A stretch of 53,847 bases of DNA, taken from JAZDIU01 sp043804635 (lineage in GTDB: Bacteria; Chloroflexota; Dehalococcoidia; Dehalococcoidales; UBA2162). The stretch is taken from positions 1-53,847 of the forward strand of contig JAZDIU010000031.1 of assembly GCA_043804635.1 (NCBI GenBank), given 5' to 3'. The position numbers were made by a program, and so were the translations under genes. The notes under the pieces are model-generated. The model was not told where the DNA came from. It was given only the letters and a program-made list of their open reading frames with translations, and did no database searches. Below, piece after piece: positions 1-8,358 of the stretch (position 1 is its first letter; each line of letters starts with the position of its first letter).

Positions 1-53
1 AAGACCTGCGTATTTTTCCCATTGGGTGGCAGACTTGTTAATGCTGGCATTCT

Positions 54-1367
54 TTACGTTCCCATCCGAGTTACCAGGAACAGTGAAATTTGAGGGAAGA
101 TGATTAGCACGATATTAAACACCAGCATGGTCACGCAGAAAGGAAGCGAGCCCCGGAATACGGTGCCCATCGAAATACCTTTTGGCTTGGCTATATTAGC
201 GACGACAAAAAGGTTTATACCCACTGGCGGTGAGAGATTCGCTAGTTCCATCTGAACAATGGCAAGCACCCCAAACCACACGAGATTTATATCGTAAGCA
301 TCGAGGACAGGCAGGAAAATAGGCATAGTTAGCAATATCATTGTTAAGGAGCTAAGAGCCGTACCCAAAAAGGAATAGATAATCATCATCAAAATTACAA
401 GACCTAATGCCGAGAGATGGAGGTCCGTTATCCAGACAGCCAGCATCTGGGGTAATTGGGAAATCGCCATGGCGTTAGCAAAAACATTGGCGCCAATGAT
501 AACGGCGCAAATCATGCCGGTAGTAATAATAGTGTTTTTAAATGACTGTATCAGCGCTTGTCCATTCACCGTCTTTTTGATAACCGCATAGATAAATGTT
601 ATTACCGTACCTATTGATGCCGCTTCGTTAGGAGTGAATACACCGAACTGGATGCCTCCCATCACCATGACGAAGACTATCGCTACGCCAAGCATATACT
701 TACTCGCAACCAGTTTTTCTTTCCAGGTGGTGCTTGCGGCTGGAGGACCCTTTGTAGGGTCTATTCTGCATTGTATGTAAATTTGAACCATATACATTAA
801 GGTAAGCAGAACTCCTGGAAGCAAACAGGCTATAAAAAGCTGACCTAAAGAAATTTCGACCAGGATGGCGTAAAAAACCAGGAGGATACCAGGTGGAACA
901 AGGTTGCCAAGAGTACCGCCAGCGCAAAGGGCACCGGTAGCCAGAGCCGGGTCATATTTATATTCAAGCAACTGAGGTAGAGCCACCCGTGCCATAAGGG
1001 CAGCACAAGCCATACTCGAACCGCTCACAGCAGAAAAGGCGGCAGCTCCCAGAATACTTGCCATTGCCAGACCGCCACGAAGATTCCCAAGCCAGATATT
1101 GGTGGCTCGGAAGGCATCCCGCATCATTCCTGAAGTATCGGCAAACTCACCCATAAGCAAAAATACGGGCAAGACAGCGATGGTATAATCGCTGATACTG
1201 GAAGCGAACCAGAGTCCCGTCATATAGAAAGAGGCTTGAGACACTCCGTTTATTAAAATATAGCCAACAAGCCCAGTCAGTATCAAGCAGAGTGCGACGG
1301 GAATATTAAGGAACAAAAGAAGTAGCAGGGCACTGATTGTTCCCAGACCTACTATTTCAGGGCTCAT
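54..1367 (-). CDS. dctM: TRAP transporter large permease (DctM family)
   Basis: This is the 437-residue large membrane subunit of a tripartite ATP-independent periplasmic transporter. It uses an ion gradient to import a small organic acid handed over by a periplasmic binding protein. The sequence is almost entirely hydrophobic helices. It contains the family's glycine- and serine-rich stretches (GAAAFSAVSGSSMACAA near residues 107-123, and GGTLGNLVPPG near 150-160) and the late NLSPPVGINLFV segment. The length is normal for DctM. Its ATG overlaps the stop of dctQ by 4 bp (TCAT on the plus strand at 1364-1367), so the two are translationally coupled. The binding protein DctP is not in view; it could lie just left of the window. 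The substrate cannot be read from the permease. Confidence 0.95.
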   Translation of the reverse strand: MSPEIVGLGTISALLLLLFLNIPVALCLILTGLVGYILINGVSQASFYMTGLWFASSISDYTIAVLPVFLLMGEFADTSGMMRDAFRATNIWLGNLRGGLAMASILGAAAFSAVSGSSMACAALMARVALPQLLEYKYDPALATGALCAGGTLGNLVPPGILLVFYAILVEISLGQLFIACLLPGVLLTLMYMVQIYIQCRIDPTKGPPAASTTWKEKLVASKYMLGVAIVFVMVMGGIQFGVFTPNEAASIGTVITFIYAVIKKTVNGQALIQSFKNTIITTGMICAVIIGANVFANAMAISQLPQMLAVWITDLHLSALGLVILMMIIYSFLGTALSSLTMILLTMPIFLPVLDAYDINLVWFGVLAIVQMELANLSPPVGINLFVVANIAKPKGISMGTVFRGSLPFCVTMLVFNIVLIIFPQISLFLVTRMGT

Positions 1368-1897
1368 TCCGAGAATCCCTTCTCATCGCCTTCTGGTTTT
1401 TGTTGCATTCCTTCAGGGTTGAAGGCCTGTATCAACGATGCGATGCAAGATAAAAATACGCCGACTATAGCTGCAATCAAGAACGGTCCCGGACTAACAT
1501 GGAGAATAGCCATAGTTAGGGATGACTTCATTATGACCATCGCACGTAGGTAGGCTTCATAAGTCAGCACCGCCCAGACGGCAACTCCCAGCAATGAGGT
1601 AATAATTTGCATTATTATTTGAGCGCGTTTTGAGAAGCGGACAACGAGCAGGTCTACACCTACGTGTCCACGCTTAACCGTGGTATACATAATTGCCAGG
1701 CCACCCAAAACGGTCATGGCTAAGATAACAAGATCGTAAGCGCCCGTCAAAGGCTTATTAAGAAGATAGCGTCCGCCTACGTCTATAAAAACTGTAAGAA
1801 CGATTAACGCAAGTGCTATATACCCTATCCAGACAATTACATTGGTTACTGAATAGAAAACCTTAACCACCATCTGCGTCAAATTCTTAATATTCAT
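1364..1897 (-). CDS. dctQ: TRAP transporter small permease (DctQ family)
   Basis: This 177-residue protein is the small membrane subunit that pairs with DctM in a TRAP transporter. Four hydrophobic segments are visible (about residues 20-45, 55-72, 92-115 and 133-160). Between the second and third lies RGHVGVDLLV, the conserved R-G/H-H-I-x-V-D-like motif of the family. It is the first gene of the dctQ-dctM pair and overlaps dctM by 4 bp. The C-terminus is charged and likely cytoplasmic. The ATG at 1897 has no strong Shine-Dalgarno, and I could not place a convincing promoter in the region upstream. Confidence 0.93.
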   Translation of the reverse strand: MNIKNLTQMVVKVFYSVTNVIVWIGYIALALIVLTVFIDVGGRYLLNKPLTGAYDLVILAMTVLGGLAIMYTTVKRGHVGVDLLVVRFSKRAQIIMQIITSLLGVAVWAVLTYEAYLRAMVIMKSSLTMAILHVSPGPFLIAAIVGVFLSCIASLIQAFNPEGMQQKPEGDEKGFSE

Positions 1898-2035
1898 TGC
1901 AGCATATCCGGACGACTACCCTCGGTCTTTTAGTTTGCTATTTGAAAGCTATTTCTCTACGGTGAAAATAACTATGCGATAAGAAGTTTGTGATGATTGG
2001 TCGTTTCTGGAAAGATATTGTGTCAAATGTTACAA

Positions 2036-2066
2036 CTGACTCTAATTTTTGTCAAGACGCTATAAT
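2036..2066 (+). promoter_or_regulatory. Putative promoter of the EF-Tu-domain-II-like gene
   Basis: A perfect -10 box TATAAT sits at 2061-2066, with a weak -35 candidate CTGACT at 2036-2041 (19-bp spacer). A start site near 2073 would give a leader of about 70 nt. It would also place transcription start inside the longer possible reading frame, which supports the downstream ATG at 2145. Confidence 0.5.
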
Positions 2067-2144
2067 ATATACTTTAGACTGCAGACTAACACCCCCTTGA
2101 TTTGGCTAGGAAGATACCATATACTAATCCAAAGGAGGTGTCCA

Positions 2145-2408
2145 ATGGCTGAGGAACAAATTGGAACAGTATCGGATTTCTTCGCCAAACCGGTAGTCGC
2201 CGGCATCGCTTTGACCGCACCCCTGAAAGTGGGAGACACCATTCATATTAAGGGCCATACCACCGATATGGAATTCGTGGTGCAATCGATGCAGATTAAC
2301 AACCTAAACGTCCAGCAAGCTAAACCCGGAGACGCCGTCGGCATCAAAGTCAAAGACCGCGTCAGGAGAGGCGACGTAATTTACAAAGTCACAGCGGCGG
2401 GCTGCTGA
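2145..2408 (+). CDS. Stand-alone EF-Tu domain-II-like protein
   Basis: This 87-residue protein resembles the beta-barrel domain II of translational GTPases (EF-Tu/IF2 type) but has no GTPase domain. The segment around VGDTIHIKGHTTDMEFVVQSMQINN followed by AKPGDAVGIKVKD has the typical domain-II order: entry strand, IKG-type loop, then the G-D-x-V/A-G-I turn. Small proteins of this kind are annotated as 'translation elongation factor-like' in anaerobic bacteria and archaea; their function is unknown to me. The start was chosen at 2145 because a near-perfect Shine-Dalgarno, AAAGGAGGTG (2131-2140), precedes it. The frame stays open upstream to 2049, but that part lies before the likely transcription start. 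It is flanked by divergent dctQ and convergent ribH, so it is probably monocistronic. Confidence 0.82.
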   Translation: MAEEQIGTVSDFFAKPVVAGIALTAPLKVGDTIHIKGHTTDMEFVVQSMQINNLNVQQAKPGDAVGIKVKDRVRRGDVIYKVTAAGC

Positions 2409-2436
2409 TAAATTAAGTGATATGCCAGGTTCTGGT

Positions 2437-2901
2437 TTAAATACCCTTCAGTAAATTAGCCATTTCGATGGCAGTTACAGCCGCATCGAAGCCTTTATTA
2501 CCGGCTTTAGTACCCGCCCGCTCAATCGCTTGCTCCAAAGTATCGGCGGTAATGACGCCATAACTAATCGGTAGGCCCGTGTCCAAACCAATCTTAGCAA
2601 TACCCTTGGTCACTTCAGCAGCAAGATAGTCAAAATGAGGCGTGGCACCACGGATTAATGCACCCAGGCAGATTACAGCATCATACTTCTTACTTTTGGC
2701 TAATTTATTGGCGGCTAGAGGAATCTCAAAAGAGCCGGGCACCCACGCAATATCGATATCCTCCTGATTGACACCGTGACGGAGTAAGGCATCCTGTGCT
2801 CCCTCAAGTAACTTATTGGTAATAAACTCATTAAACCGAGAAGCTACCACCCCGAACTTCAACCCTTTCCCAATCAAAACGCCTTCGAATGTCTTGCCCA
2901 T
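2437..2901 (-). CDS. ribH: 6,7-dimethyl-8-ribityllumazine synthase
   Basis: The penultimate riboflavin enzyme condenses 5-amino-6-ribitylaminouracil with 3,4-dihydroxy-2-butanone 4-phosphate to form lumazine. At 154 residues it has the normal length. Visible motifs are the substrate-binding ASRFNEFIT near the N-terminus, VPGSFEIPLAA near residue 54, and TPHFDYLAAEVTKG near 87-100 with the general-acid histidine. It is last in the minus-strand operon ribD-ribE-ribBA-ribH, 10 bp after ribBA, with a Shine-Dalgarno (AAGGAGGC) ahead of the ATG. Confidence 0.97.
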   Translation of the reverse strand: MGKTFEGVLIGKGLKFGVVASRFNEFITNKLLEGAQDALLRHGVNQEDIDIAWVPGSFEIPLAANKLAKSKKYDAVICLGALIRGATPHFDYLAAEVTKGIAKIGLDTGLPISYGVITADTLEQAIERAGTKAGNKGFDAAVTAIEMANLLKGI

Positions 2902-2911
2902 TACTGCCTCC

Positions 2912-4120
2912 TTATTTGTCAGGTATTTCTATAAGATGACCTAATTTTTCTCTTTTAGTCTTCAAATATTGGCGGTTATGAGGATTAGGCGGGCAAACAA
3001 TAGGCACTGTTTCCACAACCTTCAAACCATAACCTTCCAGCCCGATTACTTTTTTGGGATTATTAGTCAGCAAGCGAATCTTATGCAAACCGAGGTCAGC
3101 CAGAATCTGGGCACCGATACCGTAGTCCCGCAGGTCGGGAGCGAATCCTAACGAAATGTTAGCCTCAACGGTATCCAGCCCTTTATCCTGAAGAGCATAT
3201 GCCCGAAGCTTATTGTGGAAGCCGATGCCCCTTCCTTCCTGCCTCATATACAAGAAGACTCCTTTACCTTCTTTGGCAATACTCTGCATCGCCATATCCA
3301 TTTGCTCACCACAATCACAGCGAAGGCTGCCAAAGACATCGCCGGTAAGACACTCGCTATGGACGCGGACTAATACCGGCTTTTCACCCGACACGTCTCC
3401 CATCACCAGAGCGAGGTGCTCATCTGGATCGATGTCACTTTTATAAGCAACAGCCACAAATTCACCGTATTCGGTCGGCAACTTTGCTTCAGCCACCCGG
3501 TTCACGAGTTTTTCATGGCGCCGACGATAACCAATGAGGTCGGCTATAGACACAATTTTTAAACCAAATTTCTCAGACAACACTTCCAGTTGAGGCATTC
3601 GTGCCATTGTGCCATCTTCATTCATAATCTCGCAGAGAACCCCTGCCGGATAAAATCCAGCCATTCTAGCGAGGTCAATTACTGCCTCGGTATGCCCCGC
3701 CCGCGCCAAGACGCCACCCTCACGAGCTCGCAACGGAAACATATGCCCTGGCTGCACTAAATCTTCCGGTTTGGTTGCCGGGTCAATCATTGTCCTCACA
3801 GTCTCAGCCCTATCGGCCGCAGAAATACCGGTACTTACTTTGTGCTTAGCCTCGACAGAGACAGTAAAGGCGGTTGAATACTTCGATGTATTGTTTTGAA
3901 CCATCATCGGGATTCCAAGCTCGTCCAATCTCTTGCCTATGACTGGTAAGCATATCAATCCCCTGGCATGAACTGCCATAAAATTAATGGCTTCAGGAGT
4001 TACTTTCTCAGCCGCCATTATCAGGTCGCCTTCGTTCTCTCTATCCTCATCATCGACTACGATGAGAAACCTGCCTTTTTTTATCTCTTCAATGGCTTCA
4101 GGAATACTCGTTAAACTCAT
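2912..4120 (-). CDS. ribBA: Bifunctional DHBP synthase / GTP cyclohydrolase II
   Basis: This 402-residue fusion supplies both starting branches of riboflavin synthesis. The N-terminal part (about 1-203) is 3,4-dihydroxy-2-butanone-4-phosphate synthase, with the acidic EDRENEGDL loop and the RAGHTEA motif. The C-terminal part (about 204-402) is GTP cyclohydrolase II, with the zinc-binding HSECLTGDVFGSLRCDCG block (three cysteines), MRQEGRGIG, and DLRDYGIGAQIL. Both active sites look complete, so it should be bifunctional. It sits 12 bp downstream of ribE and 10 bp upstream of ribH. No FMN riboswitch precedes the operon. Confidence 0.97.
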   Translation of the reverse strand: MSLTSIPEAIEEIKKGRFLIVVDDEDRENEGDLIMAAEKVTPEAINFMAVHARGLICLPVIGKRLDELGIPMMVQNNTSKYSTAFTVSVEAKHKVSTGISAADRAETVRTMIDPATKPEDLVQPGHMFPLRAREGGVLARAGHTEAVIDLARMAGFYPAGVLCEIMNEDGTMARMPQLEVLSEKFGLKIVSIADLIGYRRRHEKLVNRVAEAKLPTEYGEFVAVAYKSDIDPDEHLALVMGDVSGEKPVLVRVHSECLTGDVFGSLRCDCGEQMDMAMQSIAKEGKGVFLYMRQEGRGIGFHNKLRAYALQDKGLDTVEANISLGFAPDLRDYGIGAQILADLGLHKIRLLTNNPKKVIGLEGYGLKVVETVPIVCPPNPHNRQYLKTKREKLGHLIEIPDK

Positions 4121-4132
4121 TTTTCCCCCGAA

Positions 4133-4753
4133 CTAGAAACCAGCCTTTTGCAGTAACTCCATCGTCAAACCTGACGGGCGGACTTGATTAAATTGTTCCA
4201 CATACTTGCCGATTATGTCTACCTCGATATTAACCAGGTCGCCGACTTTCCTATCACCCAAAATAGTGTGCTCGCGGGTGAACCCAACGATAGACACCTG
4301 AAACGAATTAGCATCTCTAGCTATAACCGTAAGACTGATACCGTCAACAGCAATAAAACCTTTTTCAACTATGTAGCGCATTATTTGAGGAGAAGCCTCA
4401 AAGGTAATCAATTTCGCGTCGCCTTCCCCTTTTATAGAGGCTACTCTGCCGGTATCATCGATATGACCCTGGACCAGATGCCCGCCTAAACGGCTGCCCA
4501 GAGCCATCGGACGTTCAAGATCCACTTTATCTCCGGCTTTAAGTAAACCGAGATTAGTTCGCTTTATTGTTTCTGCCATTATGTCAACTGAAAACGAACT
4601 GGAATTAAGACTGGTTATGGTCAGGCATACCCCATTCACGGAAATGCTATCACCCGGCTTCATTTCCTTAAGGGTATCGCGAGCCGAAATCACCAGCTTG
4701 CCCACCCCAGCCTGAATAACCTTACCTGTCTCCTCTACAATGCCTGTAAACAA
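4133..4753 (-). CDS. ribE: Riboflavin synthase, alpha chain
   Basis: This enzyme dismutates two lumazine molecules to riboflavin. The 206-residue protein shows the internal duplication of the family. Each half has a lumazine-binding barrel: the first begins MFTGIVEE and has SVNGVCLT, and the second begins GHLVQGHID near residue 95 and has AVDGISLTV. It lies between ribD (23 bp upstream) and ribBA (12 bp downstream). Confidence 0.97.
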   Translation of the reverse strand: MFTGIVEETGKVIQAGVGKLVISARDTLKEMKPGDSISVNGVCLTITSLNSSSFSVDIMAETIKRTNLGLLKAGDKVDLERPMALGSRLGGHLVQGHIDDTGRVASIKGEGDAKLITFEASPQIMRYIVEKGFIAVDGISLTVIARDANSFQVSIVGFTREHTILGDRKVGDLVNIEVDIIGKYVEQFNQVRPSGLTMELLQKAGF

Positions 4754-4776
4754 TTGCGTTCCTTGAATAAAATTCT

Positions 4777-5874
4777 CTAGAGTTTCTTAACGTAACCACT
4801 AACCATCACATCGTCGCCGAATCTCTCGGTACTCACTCGCTCCAGTTTATTAGAGTCTATCACCTTATCCACGCCTTTACCAGCAACACTCGTTTTAGCG
4901 TCTTTACCACCAATGATTATCGGTGCAATAAAAGCAACCACCTTATCCACTAAATTACAGTCGAATAAAGAACCTAATAGCATTGCGCCACCCTCCACAA
5001 GAACACTGGTAATCTCCCGCTCGCCCAAAGTTTTGAAGAGCTTTATCAGGTCTACCTCGCCTTCTTTTAACGACAGCTCCAAAAGCTCGGCACCGGATTT
5101 AACAAAACCTCTTTTCTCTGTCGGCTTTAAGGACGTGCCAAGCACCACTAAAGTCTTCCCTGGCTCATTAAATAACTGAGCTGCCGGTGGGGTCCTTCCC
5201 CGCCCATCCACGATTATCCTTAGCGGCTGCTTTTTGGCTCTACCACCAACCTCACCACAACATCGCACCGTTAAACGAGGGTCGTCGGTTATCACCGTAT
5301 TAGCTCCAACCATAACCGCATCAGCAACGTATCTTAAATAATGGACATACCTCCTAGACTCATCTCCGCTAATCCATTTGGAATCGCCGCTTCTGGTGGC
5401 AATTTTTCCATCGAGGCTGGTAGCAAACTTAGCGGTAACAAAAGGCATTCCGGTGGTTATAAACTTAAAAAAAGCTTCGTTTATCTGCTTAGCCTCTTCC
5501 TCGCATTCTCCCACCTGCACCTCGACCCCGTGCTGCTCCAGTTCGGCTCTCCCTTTCCCAGAAACCAACGGATTAGGGTCTAACGTTGCTGCATGCACTT
5601 TACTGACACCAGCCTTGATGATAGCTTTGGTACAGGGTGGGGTCCGACCATAATGACAGCACGGTTCGAGAGTAACATACAGTGTGCTGCCGCGGGCTTT
5701 CTCGCCGGCTTGCTCTAAGGCAACGATTTCGGCGTGGGCTGAGCCGGGTGGCTGAGTATAGCCCTGCCCGATAATTTTACCACCCTTGACCAACACCGCA
5801 CCGACCGCCGGATTAGGGCTAACGTGCCCCAATGCCAGCTTGGATAGCGATAGCGCCAGCCTCATGTAATCCAT
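4777..5874 (-). CDS. ribD: Bifunctional deaminase/reductase RibD
   Basis: This 365-residue protein performs the deamination and reduction steps that follow GTP cyclohydrolase II. The N-terminal cytidine-deaminase-like domain has the zinc site H47-A-E49 with PCC...PPC (Cys72 and Cys81). The C-terminal reductase domain starts near residue 145 (PFVTAKFATSLDGKIAT) and includes LVEGGAMLLGS. It is the first gene of the rib operon. The start at 5874 is 9-10 nt downstream of a -10 box and lacks a clear Shine-Dalgarno, so the message may be leaderless. Met4 (5865) is an alternative start. Confidence 0.95.
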   Translation of the reverse strand: MDYMRLALSLSKLALGHVSPNPAVGAVLVKGGKIIGQGYTQPPGSAHAEIVALEQAGEKARGSTLYVTLEPCCHYGRTPPCTKAIIKAGVSKVHAATLDPNPLVSGKGRAELEQHGVEVQVGECEEEAKQINEAFFKFITTGMPFVTAKFATSLDGKIATRSGDSKWISGDESRRYVHYLRYVADAVMVGANTVITDDPRLTVRCCGEVGGRAKKQPLRIIVDGRGRTPPAAQLFNEPGKTLVVLGTSLKPTEKRGFVKSGAELLELSLKEGEVDLIKLFKTLGEREITSVLVEGGAMLLGSLFDCNLVDKVVAFIAPIIIGGKDAKTSVAGKGVDKVIDSNKLERVSTERFGDDVMVSGYVKKL

Positions 5875-5883
5875 CTTACCGCC

Positions 5884-5913
5884 ATTCTAAATCACCCTAT
5901 TTAAAGGTGTCAA
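5884..5913 (-). promoter_or_regulatory. ribD: Promoter of the riboflavin operon
   Basis: On the minus strand a perfect -35 TTGACA (5908-5913) is followed by an 18-bp spacer and the -10 box TAGAAT (5884-5889). The predicted transcription start is within a few bases of the ribD ATG (5874), which leaves essentially no leader and no room for an FMN riboswitch. Confidence 0.6.
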
Positions 5914-5999
5914 ATCAACCATAGAGAGATTTTAGATTTTTGAGATAATATTTAAGAATAAACCTGTAACAAGACAAGACAAGCCAGAGTTTAATAGGA

Positions 6000-6005
6000 T
6001 ATAAT
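6000..6005 (+). promoter_or_regulatory. lepB: -10 box ahead of lepB
   Basis: A perfect TATAAT lies 13 bases before the lepB ATG at 6019. No good -35 hexamer is visible at 16-18 bp. Transcription would begin about 6-7 nt before the start codon, leaving no space for a Shine-Dalgarno. Confidence 0.45.
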
Positions 6006-6018
6006 AAGAGTTTAAATA

Positions 6019-6567
6019 ATGAAATCATTTTTCCGCGATACTCTCATAACTCTACTGCTGGCATTAGTTATCTTTTTCGGGGCAAGAGCTACCTTCCAGC
6101 ACACTATCGTAATCGGCTCCAGTATGGAACCCACTCTTCCGCCAGGAGAACATCTGATGATTAATAAGGTTGTCTACAAATTCCACGAGCCGGCAAGAGG
6201 CGATATCGTCATTTTTCGTTCCCCGTCACCTCACGACCAGAACCAGACCCCGCTCATAAAGCGCGTTATAGGATTACCTGGTGAATCGGTAGAGTTGAAA
6301 AATGGAAAAGTCTACATTCATAAACCGGATAACAGTGTCTTAACACTAAATGAGCTGTATATCAAAGACCCTGCCAGACGTGATTACTATAGCCAGAAAA
6401 TTCCAGAAAACCAGTATTTTGTACTTGGCGATAACCGCAACAATAGCGGCGATTCCAGAGAAGGCTGGGCAGTCCCACGCCAGAATATCATCGGCAAAGC
6501 CTGGCTTGCAATTTGGCCGCCGGCTGAATGGGGAATGGCACCTAATTATCCTCTCCCAGCAAATTAA
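6019..6567 (+). CDS. lepB: Signal peptidase I
   Basis: This membrane-bound serine/lysine protease cleaves signal peptides from exported proteins. The 182-residue protein has one N-terminal membrane helix (about 8-24). The catalytic serine is in GSSMEPTL (Ser35) and the catalytic lysine in LIKRVIGLPGE (Lys81). The late GDNRNNSGDSR box is also present. The length is typical of short Gram-positive-type or Chloroflexota enzymes. No clear Shine-Dalgarno precedes the ATG. It is followed after 11 bp by pyrE, which has its own strong ribosome site, so the pair is likely one transcript without functional relation. Confidence 0.96.
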   Translation: MKSFFRDTLITLLLALVIFFGARATFQHTIVIGSSMEPTLPPGEHLMINKVVYKFHEPARGDIVIFRSPSPHDQNQTPLIKRVIGLPGESVELKNGKVYIHKPDNSVLTLNELYIKDPARRDYYSQKIPENQYFVLGDNRNNSGDSREGWAVPRQNIIGKAWLAIWPPAEWGMAPNYPLPAN

Positions 6568-6578
6568 AGGAGGACAAA

Positions 6579-7145
6579 ATGGTGAGCAGTAATATCGAAG
6601 ATATCTTCATCAAGTCAGGGGCTGTCCTCAAAGGTCATTTCGTCCTTACGTCAGGACTGCACTCACCTGTCTACTGGGAAAAATTCAAAGTCCTGCAATC
6701 ACCCTTTTACACTGAACAGCTTTGCAAAATGATTGCCGCCCATTTTACCAAGGAAATAATTCAAGTAGTTGCCGGGCCTACCACTGGCGGTGTCATCATA
6801 GCTTACGAGACCGCACGCCAGTTAGGGGTAAGAGGCATTTTTGCCGAGAAAGAAGGTACGGAAAGAGTCTTTCGCCGTAGCCTCGGCATTAATCCGGGTG
6901 AACGGGTTCTGATTGTAGATGATATCCTTACCACCGGCGGCTCGGTTCGTGAAGTTATTGCCGCCGTCCAAAAGCAAAGCGGAAAGATTATGGGTATCGC
7001 TGTATTAGTCGACCGCTCCGAGCAAAAAGTAGACTTCGGCGTTCCCCTCTTTGCCTGCCACCGCGCTGTAACTCAAACTTATAAACCCGAAAACTGTCCA
7101 CTATGCACGGCAAAAATTCCGCTAGTCAAACCCGGCGGTGGTTAA
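6579..7145 (+). CDS. pyrE: Orotate phosphoribosyltransferase
   Basis: This enzyme transfers a phosphoribosyl group from PRPP to orotate in pyrimidine synthesis. The 188-residue protein has the PRPP-binding loop VLIVDDILTTGGS (about residues 110-122), and FVLTSGLHSPVYW near the N-terminus. The C-terminal tail carries a CPLC pair, as in the thermophile/anaerobe subgroup of PyrE. The start is fixed by AAAGGAGGAC 5 bp before the ATG. Its stop codon overlaps the stop of the convergent dehydrogenase gene by 3-4 bp. Confidence 0.95.
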   Translation: MVSSNIEDIFIKSGAVLKGHFVLTSGLHSPVYWEKFKVLQSPFYTEQLCKMIAAHFTKEIIQVVAGPTTGGVIIAYETARQLGVRGIFAEKEGTERVFRRSLGINPGERVLIVDDILTTGGSVREVIAAVQKQSGKIMGIAVLVDRSEQKVDFGVPLFACHRAVTQTYKPENCPLCTAKIPLVKPGGG

Positions 7146-8329
7146 AACACGCCGAGTTGCACTTTAATTTTTGCCATCGTTTCTTCAAAGGTAAGTTTCT
7201 TGGTCTGTGCTCTTGCCTTAAGAACCCGTTCTTTACAAATGTTCAAAGCAATGGTATAGGGATCTTTCTTTGTCTTAAATGTCTCTGCCGTAATCTCTCG
7301 GGTCAATCGGCTGATAAGCATTTCTATTGCTTTGAAAGCTTGCTCAGCGCCACCACCCAGATAATTGACCATGTTCGCTATTGTCCCCCCGGAATTAGCA
7401 ATAAAGTCGGGGACACTGAGTATTCCTCTTTCAAATAGAATCTTTTCGGCTTCGGGTGTCGTGGGAATATTTGCCCCACCACATACTATTTTAGCCTTGA
7501 CTTTATGAACATTGTCTTTAGTTACCACATACGGTCTCGCCCCTGGGCTTATCACATCAGCTCGCAGGAAATACAGTTCCTCCGGAGCAATCTGCTCAGC
7601 ATCCTTATATTTCTGAAGTGCTTTTTGTCCCAGCTCCCTACGCATCTTCAATAGCTTCTCAACATCTAAGCCTTTTTTATTGTATATACCTCCATAAACG
7701 TTCGATACGGCGACTACCTTAGCTCCAAGCTCATTACAATAGCGGATTTCACCGCCACCCACTTTCCCAAACCCCTCGATAGCAACCGTAATACCTTTCA
7801 TATCCTTAATACCGACAACTTTACAGGCTTCCTTAATGGCCGACACCACACCAAAACCAGTTAGATGGTTCTCTAGCGGCTCTCCGTCTTTCTCCAGACC
7901 GGACAAGCCTTTTCCCGGTCCCGGTATCCCCACCCCTTCATAAATGGCAGCAAGGTCGTCTCCACCTATTCCCATATCCGTAGCTAAAGACACCTGTCTT
8001 GAACTAAGATAAGGCTGGAGCGACCTGCCGAAGGCAACCATAACCTTCTTTTTCTTATTCTTAGGCATACCAGGGTCACCGAATATACCCGCCTTACAAC
8101 CACCTCTCGGGAAATCCAGTATGGCGAACTTGTTAGTCATTGCCCGTGCCAGCCAAAAAATCTCTTCGGCGGTGACATCGGGGAGCATTCTAGTACCGCC
8201 GCCGGCAGTTCCTGTCGCCATCTGGTCAACGACAAGTACACCCTTCATACCAGTCTCCGGGTCATAAACATAAACCACGGTCTGTGGTCCAATCTCATCG
8301 GCCATTTCAAACAAAATCTTTTCCGACAT
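7142..8329 (-). CDS. Glu/Leu/Phe/Val dehydrogenase
   Basis: This NAD(P)-dependent amino-acid dehydrogenase reversibly deaminates an amino acid to its 2-oxo acid. The 395-residue protein has the substrate-domain motif GGGTRMLP near residue 43, two lysines at the expected places (Lys67 in TNKFAI and catalytic Lys79 in PRGGCKAG), and the Rossmann motif GFGKVGGG near residue 195. GGCKAG replaces the usual GGGKGG or GGAKGG. Length and motifs are closer to the leucine/valine branch than to hexameric glutamate dehydrogenase, but substrate cannot be assigned. It has a Shine-Dalgarno (GGAGGG) and lies 29 bp downstream of the rhomboid gene on the same strand. Confidence 0.9.
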   Translation of the reverse strand: MSEKILFEMADEIGPQTVVYVYDPETGMKGVLVVDQMATGTAGGGTRMLPDVTAEEIFWLARAMTNKFAILDFPRGGCKAGIFGDPGMPKNKKKKVMVAFGRSLQPYLSSRQVSLATDMGIGGDDLAAIYEGVGIPGPGKGLSGLEKDGEPLENHLTGFGVVSAIKEACKVVGIKDMKGITVAIEGFGKVGGGEIRYCNELGAKVVAVSNVYGGIYNKKGLDVEKLLKMRRELGQKALQKYKDAEQIAPEELYFLRADVISPGARPYVVTKDNVHKVKAKIVCGGANIPTTPEAEKILFERGILSVPDFIANSGGTIANMVNYLGGGAEQAFKAIEMLISRLTREITAETFKTKKDPYTIALNICKERVLKARAQTKKLTFEETMAKIKVQLGVF

Positions 8330-8358
8330 TTATCCCTCCCGACAACATTCACCTAAAT

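Noticed and set aside
2049..2144. N-terminal extension of the EF-Tu-domain-II-like protein
   Set aside because: The extension lies upstream of or across the likely transcription start, and the downstream ATG has a near-perfect ribosome site.
5875..6018. Possible FMN riboswitch ahead of the riboflavin operon
   Set aside because: Only about 140 bp separate ribD from lepB. The minus-strand promoter ends almost at the ribD start, and none of the conserved FMN-element blocks are present.
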